A DNA stretch of 64,000 nt from NCBI RefSeq assembly GCF_003703395.1, contig NZ_RDQN01000003.1, positions 310,001 to 374,000 of the forward strand. The letters run 5' to 3'. Position numbers and translations under genes: made by a program. The stretch comes from Pseudoxanthomonas spadix (lineage in GTDB: Bacteria > Pseudomonadota > Gammaproteobacteria > Xanthomonadales > Xanthomonadaceae). Below the pieces are notes generated by a model. That model saw nothing but the letters and a program-made list of their open reading frames with translations. It was not told the origin of the DNA and searched no databases. Of this stretch, positions 7,851-16,347 are shown piece by piece (within the stretch, counting starts at the first letter, position 1; every line of letters begins with the position of its first letter).

Positions 7851-7985
7851 CGTAGCCGATGCCGCTGTGGCGGTGCTGGACGTTGTACCAATGCACGAAG
7901 GCCGCCGCTCACTGGCGTGCGCCGTGCAGGTCGGCAAAGCCCTTGGCCGGAAATTCGGGCCGGTACTTGGCGGTGCGGAACAGGG
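7851..7985 (-). pseudogene. IS3-family transposase (OrfB) C-terminal remnant
   Basis: The minus strand reads LFRTAKYRPEFPAKGFADLH, then GARQ, a TGA stop at 7909-7911, then AAAFVHWYNVQHRHSGIGY. This is the conserved end of the IS3-family integrase domain, where the stop replaces a tryptophan. Nothing upstream of the SLFRTAKY motif matches IS3, and no terminal inverted repeats are seen, so only about 45 codons of a dead element survive. The roughly 200 bases up to 8192 show no recognisable gene. Confidence 0.75.
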
Positions 7986-8192
7986 ACAGGGGCCAGATCT
8001 GCCAGCCGGAGGGTGCAGGCGCCTGCAGATACTCCCTCCGGGCGCAGCAGAAGCCGCGCGCGGGTGGGGGCGGTGCGGTGGCCACTCAGCAGCCAGCCGC
8101 CCGCATCACGCAGCAGCAGGGCGACCGGAGACCTGCGGGGCGCTACGCACCACCTGAAAGAGCGTGGATGGGTCGAAGACAGTCCATCGCGT

Positions 8193-9116
8193 TCAGTCCG
8201 TGCCCGCCACCAGCTTGAGCCCGGTCAATCGGCTCAGTTCCGCGCAGATCTCATGTTTGTCACTCAGGTGGGCGATGGCACGCTGCAGCTCCATCTTCCT
8301 GGCGCCCACCAGAAAGCGGTACCAGTAACCCTGCAGGAAGTGGTAGACCAGCCCCTCGCGCCCATCCAGAAAACCAAGCTGGAAGATGTAGCGCCACAGA
8401 AAATACAGCGGGGCACTGACCGTGAATGGGATCCGGTTGTAGACCCGCTCCTTGCCCCAGCGCTTGAACGCGGCCTGCCAGGACGCGCTCTCGCTGCTCA
8501 GCGCCTCATCGCGGCCGAACAGGCCGAGCTCCTGGTTGAGTGCTTCAATCGCCTCGCGCGTGGCGTACTTGTTGTGCTTGTCAACGAAGTACGTCAGGTC
8601 GTTGAGGTTGTGGTCTATGAAACCGCCGTTGAAGGTGACGGTGCGACCTTCGGTGACGACAATATGCTCGTCCATCCAGCGATCTTCGATATGGCCTTTG
8701 CCGCGCCGGAAGATGCGGAGCATCAACAATGGGTAACGCCCACCGCGGCGGACCCATCGACCCATGAAGATGTGTTTGCGCTTGAGGACGATACCGGTAA
8801 CGTCAGCGGCAAGGACGGGCAGTCTTCGTCTTATCTCGTCGGCCAGGTCCGGCTCAATGATCTCGTCCGCGTCGAGTCGAAATATCCAGTCGGCAGAAAT
8901 AGGGGCGTTGTCCAGGGCCCATTGGAACTGCTTGGCTTGGTTGACAAAAGGGTGATAGAGCACCGTGGCCCCGTGGGATTCAGCGACGCGCACGGTATCG
9001 TCGGTGGAGCCGGAATCAACGACCAAGACTTGAGAAGCAATTTCCGCCACCGAAGCCATTGCACGGGTGACGTGCCTCGACTCGTTGTAGGTGAGAATGA
9101 TGACGACAAGGTTCAT
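8193..9116 (-). CDS. Glycosyltransferase family 2
   Basis: This 307-residue GT-A fold enzyme begins MNLVVIILTYNESRHV. It has VVDSGSTDD near residues 32-40 and the metal-binding LDADE at 81-85, as in WaaE/KdtX-like family 2 transferases. It would add a sugar to the undecaprenyl-linked repeat unit on the cytoplasmic face; donor and acceptor are unknown. It is the last gene of the minus-strand polysaccharide run and overlaps the nitroreductase-like gene by ATGA at 9113-9116. Its base composition is lower in GC than galE/fcl. Confidence 0.88.
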   Translation of the reverse strand: MNLVVIILTYNESRHVTRAMASVAEIASQVLVVDSGSTDDTVRVAESHGATVLYHPFVNQAKQFQWALDNAPISADWIFRLDADEIIEPDLADEIRRRLPVLAADVTGIVLKRKHIFMGRWVRRGGRYPLLMLRIFRRGKGHIEDRWMDEHIVVTEGRTVTFNGGFIDHNLNDLTYFVDKHNKYATREAIEALNQELGLFGRDEALSSESASWQAAFKRWGKERVYNRIPFTVSAPLYFLWRYIFQLGFLDGREGLVYHFLQGYWYRFLVGARKMELQRAIAHLSDKHEICAELSRLTGLKLVAGTD

Positions 9117-10090
9117 TGAGCGGAGATTCCGAAGTGCATGTGTAGAATCTCGTCTACATGCCTCCGTGGCGACATAGCTGCCCGGAGCGGCTCGGAGAGC
9201 GTGCTGCCAAAAGCGATCATCATCGCCAACCGTTCGCCGGCTGGGATGTCGGCCGCGGTCTTTATTTTGCGCTCAATTTTGTTGGTAATGGCCAAGTTTA
9301 GTGGGCAGGCCGCGACGCCCCGCGAATGGAAAGCGAGGAGCAGGCACATTGCGAAGAGAGCGCTGTCAACATAGGGTTGGTTTCTTTGGCCGGGACCGCC
9401 CCATGCGGCAATCTCCGAGGTCACTACGAACAGGTTCCCGACGTGCTTTGAGAACCCTCGCGAACCTCCCTGAAGCGCAAGTAGTTCGTCTATCCGGCTG
9501 CGATCCTGGTAAAGATGAACCTGTGAAGACTGACGATTGCACTGAGAGGGCGCGCTTTGGGCGATTCGGACCACCTCCTGAACAACATCTAGCGGTAGGG
9601 CTTTGCCATCAAACATGCGCAAGCTGACACGGGATTGCAGCAATACGGGGCGGGCGTCGCCGGTGTCTCCATGCAGTTGCACAGACTTGACGCCACCGCG
9701 CGTAGTCAGCCGATACTTGTCATGCCAACGCGATAGGAAAACGGCAATCTCGTCGAGAATTGGATCATCGATCGATCCATCACGGTGGAATCGGAGGTAC
9801 GATTCCAGCGCACCCAACGCCATTTCCGCTGGCAGTGGGGAGAATGATGGATCATACCCATCCAGTGAGGACATGACAAAGCGAATCTTGTCGCGACCGA
9901 ACAGCGGACGTCGAAACGGAAGGGAAAGCCCCTTTTCAATTGTATGGGTTTCTATGATGATCTTATAGAATAGTCGCTTCTGCCGATCAACCAGCGGCGA
10001 GTAGCCATTATAGCGCAGGCATAGCCACAGGTCTTGCATGTATTCGGACAGAAACTGAAGGATTTTTCCAATCTTGGAAAACATGCTCAT
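9113..10090 (-). CDS. Nitroreductase-like protein in the polysaccharide operon
   Basis: The C-terminal half (about residues 152-325) looks like the FMN-dependent nitroreductase fold: SRVSLRMFDG near 153-162, AQSAPSQCNRQ near 177-187 and a MIAFGS segment close to the end. The first 150 residues are an extra region with the stretch IIETHTIEKGLSLP. The substrate is unknown. Nitroreductase-like genes occur beside pyruvyltransferase genes in other polysaccharide clusters, but I know of no firm function. The start at 10090 overlaps the acyltransferase stop by ATGA. Confidence 0.72.
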   Translation of the reverse strand: MSMFSKIGKILQFLSEYMQDLWLCLRYNGYSPLVDRQKRLFYKIIIETHTIEKGLSLPFRRPLFGRDKIRFVMSSLDGYDPSFSPLPAEMALGALESYLRFHRDGSIDDPILDEIAVFLSRWHDKYRLTTRGGVKSVQLHGDTGDARPVLLQSRVSLRMFDGKALPLDVVQEVVRIAQSAPSQCNRQSSQVHLYQDRSRIDELLALQGGSRGFSKHVGNLFVVTSEIAAWGGPGQRNQPYVDSALFAMCLLLAFHSRGVAACPLNLAITNKIERKIKTAADIPAGERLAMMIAFGSTLSEPLRAAMSPRRHVDEILHMHFGISAQ

Positions 10091-10653
10091 GTGGCCTGGG
10101 GATTAGTGGAGAGGACTCGTGGCCTGACGGGTTTGCACGGGCTGCCGATGCATATCGACCATGCTGGTAGGTCTCGCGTTACAACGGACCGAGCACCGAC
10201 TACGGCGCCTTCCCCGATGCTGGTCCCCGGATGGATGAAGCACTCCGCTGCGATCCACGCATGGTCGTGGATTGTGATCGGAGCGGTGATGAGCGGACGA
10301 AGCAGGCTGCCTATCTCATGCGAGCCAGTGCACAAAAATGCGCGCTGGCTTACGGCGACCTTTGAGCCGATGCGGATTTTATCCATCGTGTAGCAATCGA
10401 CGCCTTCTCCGAGCACAGAGTAACTTCCCATCTGCAGATTCCATGGCGCCCAAACTCTGCAGCTGGGTGAAATACGGCAGCCCGGACCGATTGTCGCGCC
10501 GAAGACTCTTAGCAATCCCCGGCGCCAGCCGTGCAGCGCCCATCGCGGAGTTGGTCGGAAGGCGAGCAGCCAGACGGCTTCCCATACAAAGCGCTTAAGC
10601 TTGCTTGAAGCTGGAAGCGTGTTGACATACTTGTATTGTTGAAATTGGTTCAA
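10087..10653 (-). CDS. WcaF-like acyltransferase (left-handed beta-helix)
   Basis: This 188-residue protein has the hexapeptide-repeat pattern of a left-handed beta-helix acyltransferase, with GATIGPGCRISPSCRV, later VDCYTMDKIRIGSKVAVSQ, and ASSI-like turns ending in GAVVGARSVVTRDLPAW. It resembles WcaF, the putative colanic acid acetyltransferase. It most likely O-acetylates a sugar of the repeat unit using acetyl-CoA. It overlaps both neighbours by 4 bases. Confidence 0.82.
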   Translation of the reverse strand: MNQFQQYKYVNTLPASSKLKRFVWEAVWLLAFRPTPRWALHGWRRGLLRVFGATIGPGCRISPSCRVWAPWNLQMGSYSVLGEGVDCYTMDKIRIGSKVAVSQRAFLCTGSHEIGSLLRPLITAPITIHDHAWIAAECFIHPGTSIGEGAVVGARSVVTRDLPAWSICIGSPCKPVRPRVLSTNPQAT

Positions 10654-11795
10654 TGTGACTCCGCTCGCGTGAGCTCGTCTTCCAGAAAAGATGTACCGCT
10701 TTGACGCAGCGTTTTCTGTTTGGTTGCGACCTCGGCCCAGTCTATTGGTGAGTTGACAAGTTCGCGTACTTGCGAAATCTGATCCTTGCTGACAAAGCGG
10801 TCCATTAGTCCGAGCTGCGCCAAAAGATTGCGCGAGCGGGCATTCATTACCGCTCGGCTACCCGGCAATTCTGCCACCAGGAAAGGTTTGCGGAACAAGA
10901 TCGAGAAAACAGTCCCATGGAACGAGTTGGTGACGACGAAGCTGGCGTTGGCGAGTTGGCTCACCCATTCGGCAGGGCCGGGATGTACGGTCTGGCCGAT
11001 CTCCCGCCAGCGACGGTGTACGTTGTAAGGCGAAATGATGCTAACAGATAGCGCGCTGGCGGCACTCTCCGCCACCTCGCGGATTCCGTCGGCTGTGCGC
11101 AACGCGTAGCAGAAGACATGCCCTTTCCGGCAGTCGCCTGAACACCGCAGCAACTCGTCGTATTGATCGTGAAGCAGCGTTGGATCCGGCACGCAGACTG
11201 CGTCACGCCCAGATGCCGTTTTAATGATATCGAGGCCGCTCTGTTCCCGCACAGAGATGCTCGACAGAGACTGCAGCAGCGGCGCAAGCGCTTCCACCTC
11301 CAGCGGAGCTAGCCTGTCCCTACCGAAACTTGCCGCATAGGAGATGCGTCGCGCGCTGGAATCCTTGGCAAATGTAAGAAAGTAGGCTGGGTCGAAACCG
11401 TACTGGACGGACGGGCTCCATATCTGGTCACTGCCCGCCACGATCAAGTCGTAACTTGACGCAATCGCTTGCAGCTCGGCGATGGTCTGCAACGGGCTAC
11501 CTGAAATGCCGAGATGACTCCTGCGGAAATCCGCAAATTGCGCGGCCTGTTCCTTGTTTCCCAGGTGTCTGTGCAGAAACCCGGATGACTTGAGGTACAG
11601 GATCTTCGCGTTGGCCTTAATAGCGGAATTGCTTAGAGAAAGCCGAATCGGTCCGCCTTTTTCGACGTGCGCGGGATGATAAGGGATGAACTCGGCGATG
11701 TGCCCGCGATCGCAGAACCACTTGCGCAATGCATAGGCTTGAAGCAGAGCCCCGAAGTTCTCGCTGAAATGGAAGGTTAGTATGCCTACTCTCAC
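10650..11795 (-). CDS. Polysaccharide pyruvyltransferase family protein (first copy)
   Basis: This 381-residue protein begins MRVGILTFHFSENFGALLQA and has DLIVAGSDQIWSP and VTNSFHGTVFSILF, the hallmarks of the pyruvyltransferase family (CsaB-like). Such enzymes move pyruvate from phosphoenolpyruvate to a sugar as a ketal, although some members of the fold transfer other groups. It should modify the repeat unit. It is coupled by 4-base overlaps to the genes on both sides. Confidence 0.85.
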   Translation of the reverse strand: MRVGILTFHFSENFGALLQAYALRKWFCDRGHIAEFIPYHPAHVEKGGPIRLSLSNSAIKANAKILYLKSSGFLHRHLGNKEQAAQFADFRRSHLGISGSPLQTIAELQAIASSYDLIVAGSDQIWSPSVQYGFDPAYFLTFAKDSSARRISYAASFGRDRLAPLEVEALAPLLQSLSSISVREQSGLDIIKTASGRDAVCVPDPTLLHDQYDELLRCSGDCRKGHVFCYALRTADGIREVAESAASALSVSIISPYNVHRRWREIGQTVHPGPAEWVSQLANASFVVTNSFHGTVFSILFRKPFLVAELPGSRAVMNARSRNLLAQLGLMDRFVSKDQISQVRELVNSPIDWAEVATKQKTLRQSGTSFLEDELTRAESH

Positions 11796-12970
11796 AGCTT
11801 CTCCGCGGGCATCGTTTTACTAATGTGCAAGATTTCTATCAGTCGTTTGGCTACCTGTTCGATACGGTATCGGGTATCGAAGCAGTTGCGGGCTGCGCTA
11901 CTCATAGACACAAGGCCGGCCTCCGACATGGATAGCCAGGTGCGCATAGCATCTTCTGTCCCCTCCAGCGTATCGTCACGGACGATGCCGGCGCCGTCCG
12001 CTTCGACCTCGCGCCAGATGTTGACCTTGTTGCTGATCAGCACCGGTTTGCCGCAGCCCAGCGCTTCTGCCACCACGATACCGAAGTTCTCCTGATGCGA
12101 GGGCAGGCAGAACACCTCCGCCGCGTGGAATGCGCCCCACTTTTCGTCGCCCTGCAACATGCCCGGCCAGGTGATGCGCCCGGCAATACCCAGCGCCTGT
12201 GCCTGCCGCTTCAATTCCGCGGCCCAGCCGGTCTGGTCCGGGCCGGCCATGACCAGGTGCAGGTCCGGATGATCCCTGGCCACGCGAGCAAAGGCCTCGA
12301 CCAGCAGGTCGCAGCCCTTCTTCTCGTGGATGCGGCTGAGGAACAGCACGATGCGCTTGCCGTGCAGCTCCGGGTGGCGGGCACGGAAGCTGGCGGCCAA
12401 CATGCCATCAGCATCCGCTGGAGGCGAGACCGTCCCCAGACTGATGACCTCTTCGTTGGCCCGGTAGAGCCAGAACGATTTCCGCGCAAGGAGCTTCTCC
12501 TCCTCGCAGGTGAAAAGCACGGCCCTGGCACCGCGCAGCACGCGGTATTCTGCCCACGGCCAGTACAGCCACTTCTTCAAGTGCTTGAGCGGGTAGGTAT
12601 GCTTGAACCAAGGATCCAGCATGCCGTGGGGAAACACGAAGTAGGGCGTGTCCGTCCCGGCGAGTGCTCGCCATGCGGCAAGTCCATGGTACTGCCAGAG
12701 GCCGTCGACGATGACCGCATCAAACCGCGCGCGATTTTCTTTCAGCCATGGCACCAGGCGCGGTTGATAACGATAACCCCTAGTGGAAGGCCCCAGGGGA
12801 TGGACCGGGACCGGATAATCCAGAAGAAAATCGCCTTCATTCGGCGAGTCCAGGCAAACGACTTCGACATGTACTCCCCGCGCAGCCAGCGCGCCGTCCG
12901 TGCGCCGGGCCACCTCCATCGGCCCACCGCCGCGTGGGTCGATGCTGGGGATGATGCGCAGCAGATTCAC
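11792..12970 (-). CDS. Glycosyltransferase family 4
   Basis: This 392-residue GT-B enzyme has an N-terminal acceptor half with DPRGGGPMEVARRTDGALAA, and a C-terminal family 4 half with VLFLSRIHEKKGCDLLVEAF and the EX7E region HQENFGIVVAEALGCGKPV. The GTG at 12970 is chosen as start because it forms a GTGA overlap with the upstream stop, like the other junctions in this run. The open frame extends to 13066, but that would overlap the neighbour by about 100 bases. Confidence 0.87.
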   Translation of the reverse strand: MNLLRIIPSIDPRGGGPMEVARRTDGALAARGVHVEVVCLDSPNEGDFLLDYPVPVHPLGPSTRGYRYQPRLVPWLKENRARFDAVIVDGLWQYHGLAAWRALAGTDTPYFVFPHGMLDPWFKHTYPLKHLKKWLYWPWAEYRVLRGARAVLFTCEEEKLLARKSFWLYRANEEVISLGTVSPPADADGMLAASFRARHPELHGKRIVLFLSRIHEKKGCDLLVEAFARVARDHPDLHLVMAGPDQTGWAAELKRQAQALGIAGRITWPGMLQGDEKWGAFHAAEVFCLPSHQENFGIVVAEALGCGKPVLISNKVNIWREVEADGAGIVRDDTLEGTEDAMRTWLSMSEAGLVSMSSAARNCFDTRYRIEQVAKRLIEILHISKTMPAEKL

Positions 12971-14124
12971 GCAGAAGGGCCTGCGGCGGAAAGGATAGTT
13001 TTGCAGCCATACAGTATCTTCATGGCCGCGGCTTCTGGGGTGTATCGACCGATGTGCTTCAAGCAACGATCCGCCACGAGCGCCTGGTCCGAGAACGTGG
13101 CAGCCAGCTTCAGAAGCTTGTCGGAAAGATCATTTGGGTTCCCTGTTTCAAAGACGTAGCCGGTAATGCCGTTTACTACAAGTTCGGGCGCGCACCCACA
13201 ACGATCACTAACAATGACTGGACAGCCGTAGTGCAAGGCCTCATTGACGACAAGGCCCCAGGGTTCGCTGCGGCTTGGAAGGACAAGGCACGTGGCACGA
13301 GCGTAATACTGGGCTAACGCCAGTTGATCCATGCTTCCTACGAATTCGATCGATGCACCCAGGCCAAGATCGATCGCAAGCTCTTTCAGGTCCTTGGCTT
13401 GCGGCCCGCTCCCTACAAGCAATAATCTTGCGGCAGGCAATGTATCCAATACTTGTCTGAACGACTTGAATAGCACATCCAGGGATTTTTCGGGGGCCAG
13501 TCGACCGACGAATAAAAAAATCGGCGCTTCGGCGCGCGGTGGCTGGCGCAAACGCATCCGGCGTGCGTTGTCCTCGGAATATCCATCCGGCAGGGCGGCT
13601 GCCTGGCAGGGCTGGAAGACGCGATTCTTCGGCGCGCCATAGTGAACCAGCAGATCTTCCGAACGCCGGCCATATCCGAAGTAGCCGTTGCAAGCGGAAA
13701 AAAATACCCTTTTAAGGACGCCTTTCCACGCCGACTGCGGCCTATCGAGAAGCGTGGAGTCGCAGAACACGCCGCGTTGCTTGCCGGTGAAGACTGCAGC
13801 CAGCAGCATGGCCCAATGCTCCAGTTTGTCGTAGCCGGGGATCAGCACCAACTTTGCGTCGGAGGCTACAACTCTGCGGACTAGGGTGCTCGCGAGGCGG
13901 ATCTGGCCTATCTCTTCATAATTTCCAGGAAACAGCAGCTCATGCGGATACTGGTGATAGTCGATATCCACGCCGGAAAGTGCGACCCGCGAACCGCTGG
14001 TATCGGAGATATGAGTGAAGCGGATATCCACGCCCTCGCTAGCCGCCAACGGATGCAGGGCCGAAAAAATCCTCGCTTTATAGCGAGACCAGCGGATGTT
14101 GTGGTAAAGGTCGACTTTCATCAT
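12967..14124 (-). CDS. Glycosyltransferase family 4 (second)
   Basis: This 385-residue GT-B protein carries IFLFVGRLAPEKSLDVLF, SIEFVGSMDQLALAQYY and the catalytic-region RSEPWGLVVNEALHYG. It should add one sugar of the repeat unit from a nucleotide sugar. It overlaps the wzy stop by ATGA (14121-14124) and the next glycosyltransferase by GTGA. GC content is visibly lower than in gmd. Confidence 0.87.
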   Translation of the reverse strand: MMKVDLYHNIRWSRYKARIFSALHPLAASEGVDIRFTHISDTSGSRVALSGVDIDYHQYPHELLFPGNYEEIGQIRLASTLVRRVVASDAKLVLIPGYDKLEHWAMLLAAVFTGKQRGVFCDSTLLDRPQSAWKGVLKRVFFSACNGYFGYGRRSEDLLVHYGAPKNRVFQPCQAAALPDGYSEDNARRMRLRQPPRAEAPIFLFVGRLAPEKSLDVLFKSFRQVLDTLPAARLLLVGSGPQAKDLKELAIDLGLGASIEFVGSMDQLALAQYYARATCLVLPSRSEPWGLVVNEALHYGCPVIVSDRCGCAPELVVNGITGYVFETGNPNDLSDKLLKLAATFSDQALVADRCLKHIGRYTPEAAAMKILYGCKTILSAAGPSA

Positions 14125-15392
14125 TTCATGATGGGCGTGTGGCGGGCCAACTGGTCAGCTCGTTGCACAATGGCCCGAGTATCAACAGCACTGTATGCTG
14201 ACTTGCGGACGGGCAGCGCTGTAATTGTCAGGAGAATGAAAACGAGTTTTGGAAGACTCCACGAGTCCGTTAGATAGCCCTCCAGCATGCTCCCTGCCAA
14301 AAGTGCCAGCAGCAATGCGAATTGTAGATGTTCGGGGCTCTTGAGATCATGCCGCGAGCTCCACGCTAAGCGCAGATGTCGGTAAACGCAGAAGAACGCC
14401 AAGGCGAGGAGCATCAGGCCATAGGGTATACCGAAGGCAGCCATGGCCCGAAGGTACGAGTTTTCGGAATCTCCGGTGAAGTAGCCCTGCCCGAGCCATG
14501 GTCGATCGGAGATCAGCTGCAACATTCGAAACCATGCGGCCGTTCGTGTATCCCCGCTCTCCCCGCGTGAATAAGCCTCGCCGGTGCCATAAAGCGTAAA
14601 AAAAACATAGCTGCAGATCAGCGCGAACAGAACCAAGGAAATCAAGGAACCGACGCTCGGCTTGTATTTTCTGCGCGCAAGCCATAGCGTACCCAAGCCT
14701 ATGAAGAGCGCGATTAATGCCGTCCGCGACCCAGTAGCGAATTGAGCAGTGAGCCCTGCAACCAGGAGCAATATCGCCGTGGCAGAACCACGCTCTCGAA
14801 GGAGGTTCGGACCGAGCAGGCGGGATGCAACGACAATGTTGCAGAGAGCGAGTTGCACTCCGATGAAGTTTGGATGACTGGATGTTCCAAAAAAACGCGG
14901 GTTTCCAGGAACGAATCCGTAGCCCAACGCGAAATTCAGTGTGTTCATGACAACGAACGCTGCCGAAAACAAGTAAAGGGCATTGCGGGCCTGCTGCCTA
15001 AAAGGCACGATTCCGCGCGAGGCAATGAAGTTCCCGCTCGACGCTAGAATAAACATAATCATCAAGGAAGCTTGCAATAACTTTACTGCGGAGTCGGTTC
15101 CAAAAAAAGCAGCGCGTAAGGAGGCGGCTCCAGAAAGGAGAAGCAATGCAAAGGCGGCACCGCTGACTTGTACGAAGGCCAGTCTGGCGCGGCCGAATGA
15201 AAGGACGCCAGCAACAGCCGCCAACGCCAAAAAGAGCTGGGAATTGGCTTTCAAAGCAGCGACTGCAGGATGTACCGCCAGCTCCGACCAGAATGCGCTA
15301 GTCGCGATGGCGCCACTGTCATCTTTCAATGAGGCGGCGAGCAATAAAAAAAACCACAGCATGGCCGTCAAATTTGGCTTTTTGAGTTTCAA
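14121..15392 (-). CDS. wzy: O-antigen ligase/polymerase-like protein, probable Wzy
   Basis: This 423-residue integral membrane protein has about ten to twelve hydrophobic segments. A central periplasmic-loop region carries RFFGTSSHPNFIGVQLALCN, and a later segment has FATGSRTALIALF, as in the Wzy_C/WaaL family. In this locus it is the only candidate for the polymerase that joins repeat units at the periplasmic face. A ligase role cannot be excluded by sequence. It precedes two glycosyltransferases. Confidence 0.8.
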   Translation of the reverse strand: MKLKKPNLTAMLWFFLLLAASLKDDSGAIATSAFWSELAVHPAVAALKANSQLFLALAAVAGVLSFGRARLAFVQVSGAAFALLLLSGAASLRAAFFGTDSAVKLLQASLMIMFILASSGNFIASRGIVPFRQQARNALYLFSAAFVVMNTLNFALGYGFVPGNPRFFGTSSHPNFIGVQLALCNIVVASRLLGPNLLRERGSATAILLLVAGLTAQFATGSRTALIALFIGLGTLWLARRKYKPSVGSLISLVLFALICSYVFFTLYGTGEAYSRGESGDTRTAAWFRMLQLISDRPWLGQGYFTGDSENSYLRAMAAFGIPYGLMLLALAFFCVYRHLRLAWSSRHDLKSPEHLQFALLLALLAGSMLEGYLTDSWSLPKLVFILLTITALPVRKSAYSAVDTRAIVQRADQLARHTPIMK

Positions 15393-15450
15393 GGAGCACC
15401 TACTTCTGGATCGACGTTAGATGTCCACATCGCTCGGGTGCGCATTTACC

Positions 15451-16347
15451 TTACCGCCGCGGCATGGAGAGGAGGATCTCGGCAGCTTTCGCGATCCGTC
15501 CTTGCAGGAGTTCCAGCTGCTTTGTAGGAGCCACGGTGAGTCGTCCAAGGTCGATCGCTCTCATCGCATGACTTTCGATCGCGTCGATGCTGGATTCAGA
15601 AAGCGGAGAATAGAGATATTTGAACGTCGACTGCGGAACTTTATTTCTGCTTATCAAGCCCAAGAGAAGCCTGCGCGATGGACGTCTGCCAGGTGTCGGC
15701 AGCGCGAGAGGAATAGGAAGCGAGTCGATTTTCAACGAGAGATAGAAATCAAGCCATTTTGTTTCATCAACGATACCCAGCAATTTGACACGTATGAACG
15801 GGATGCCATATGCCGCAGCCAGGATGGCAGCGTGCAAAGATTCAGCGAGGACCAAGTCTGCCTGCTTGATGGTTTCTATATATGAATTCAGAGGCTTCAA
15901 TGCAGGATCCAGATAGTAAAAGCTCCCGCCCCCAGCGTTGCGGAAATCCCAGAATTCAGCCGTCCGGTGATGCAGGGCGATTACATATTTTTTGTTTGTC
16001 GCTGCGATCCCATTGTTGAAACCAGGCAGCTTCGGGAGAAGTAGCGCGGGGTCGCCCATCACTATCGAGCCGGCTGGGTCATGCCCGATACTCATTGCTG
16101 TAAGTGGGCCTCTGACGCCCAGAATCTTGATCTGAGCACCGACGTTGGCAGGATTTCCTTGTCCGTAGCCGGAGCCAAACACGATGGAGTCATTCAGGGA
16201 GTTGATGGACCCGTTTAGAAGCGTGCCAATTCCTATCAGCTTGTTCCCTTTGATTTTTTTGTAATCTGGACAAACTGCTTCAAAAAATTGTGGATTGAGA
16301 TCATCGCCGAAGTTGCCGCGTTCGCTCCGATAATAATGAAGTTCCAT
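15451..16347 (-). CDS. Polysaccharide pyruvyltransferase family protein (second copy)
   Basis: This 298-residue protein begins MELHYYRSERGNFGDDLNP and has IVFGSGYGQG, VRGPLTAMSI and LVLAESLHAAILAAAYGIPF, which place it in the pyruvyltransferase (ExoV-like) branch. It is clearly different from the copy at 10650-11795. The start at 16347 is supported by AGGGGGA about 8 bases upstream, and its A is shared with the wzx stop in TAATG. It may ketal-link pyruvate to a terminal sugar. Confidence 0.83.
   Translation of the reverse strand: MELHYYRSERGNFGDDLNPQFFEAVCPDYKKIKGNKLIGIGTLLNGSINSLNDSIVFGSGYGQGNPANVGAQIKILGVRGPLTAMSIGHDPAGSIVMGDPALLLPKLPGFNNGIAATNKKYVIALHHRTAEFWDFRNAGGGSFYYLDPALKPLNSYIETIKQADLVLAESLHAAILAAAYGIPFIRVKLLGIVDETKWLDFYLSLKIDSLPIPLALPTPGRRPSRRLLLGLISRNKVPQSTFKYLYSPLSESSIDAIESHAMRAIDLGRLTVAPTKQLELLQGRIAKAAEILLSMPRR

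Noticed and set aside
8000-8190. Possible upstream part of the IS3 transposase
   Set aside because: None of the minus-strand frames continues the IS3 integrase domain; stops and frame changes leave nothing assignable.
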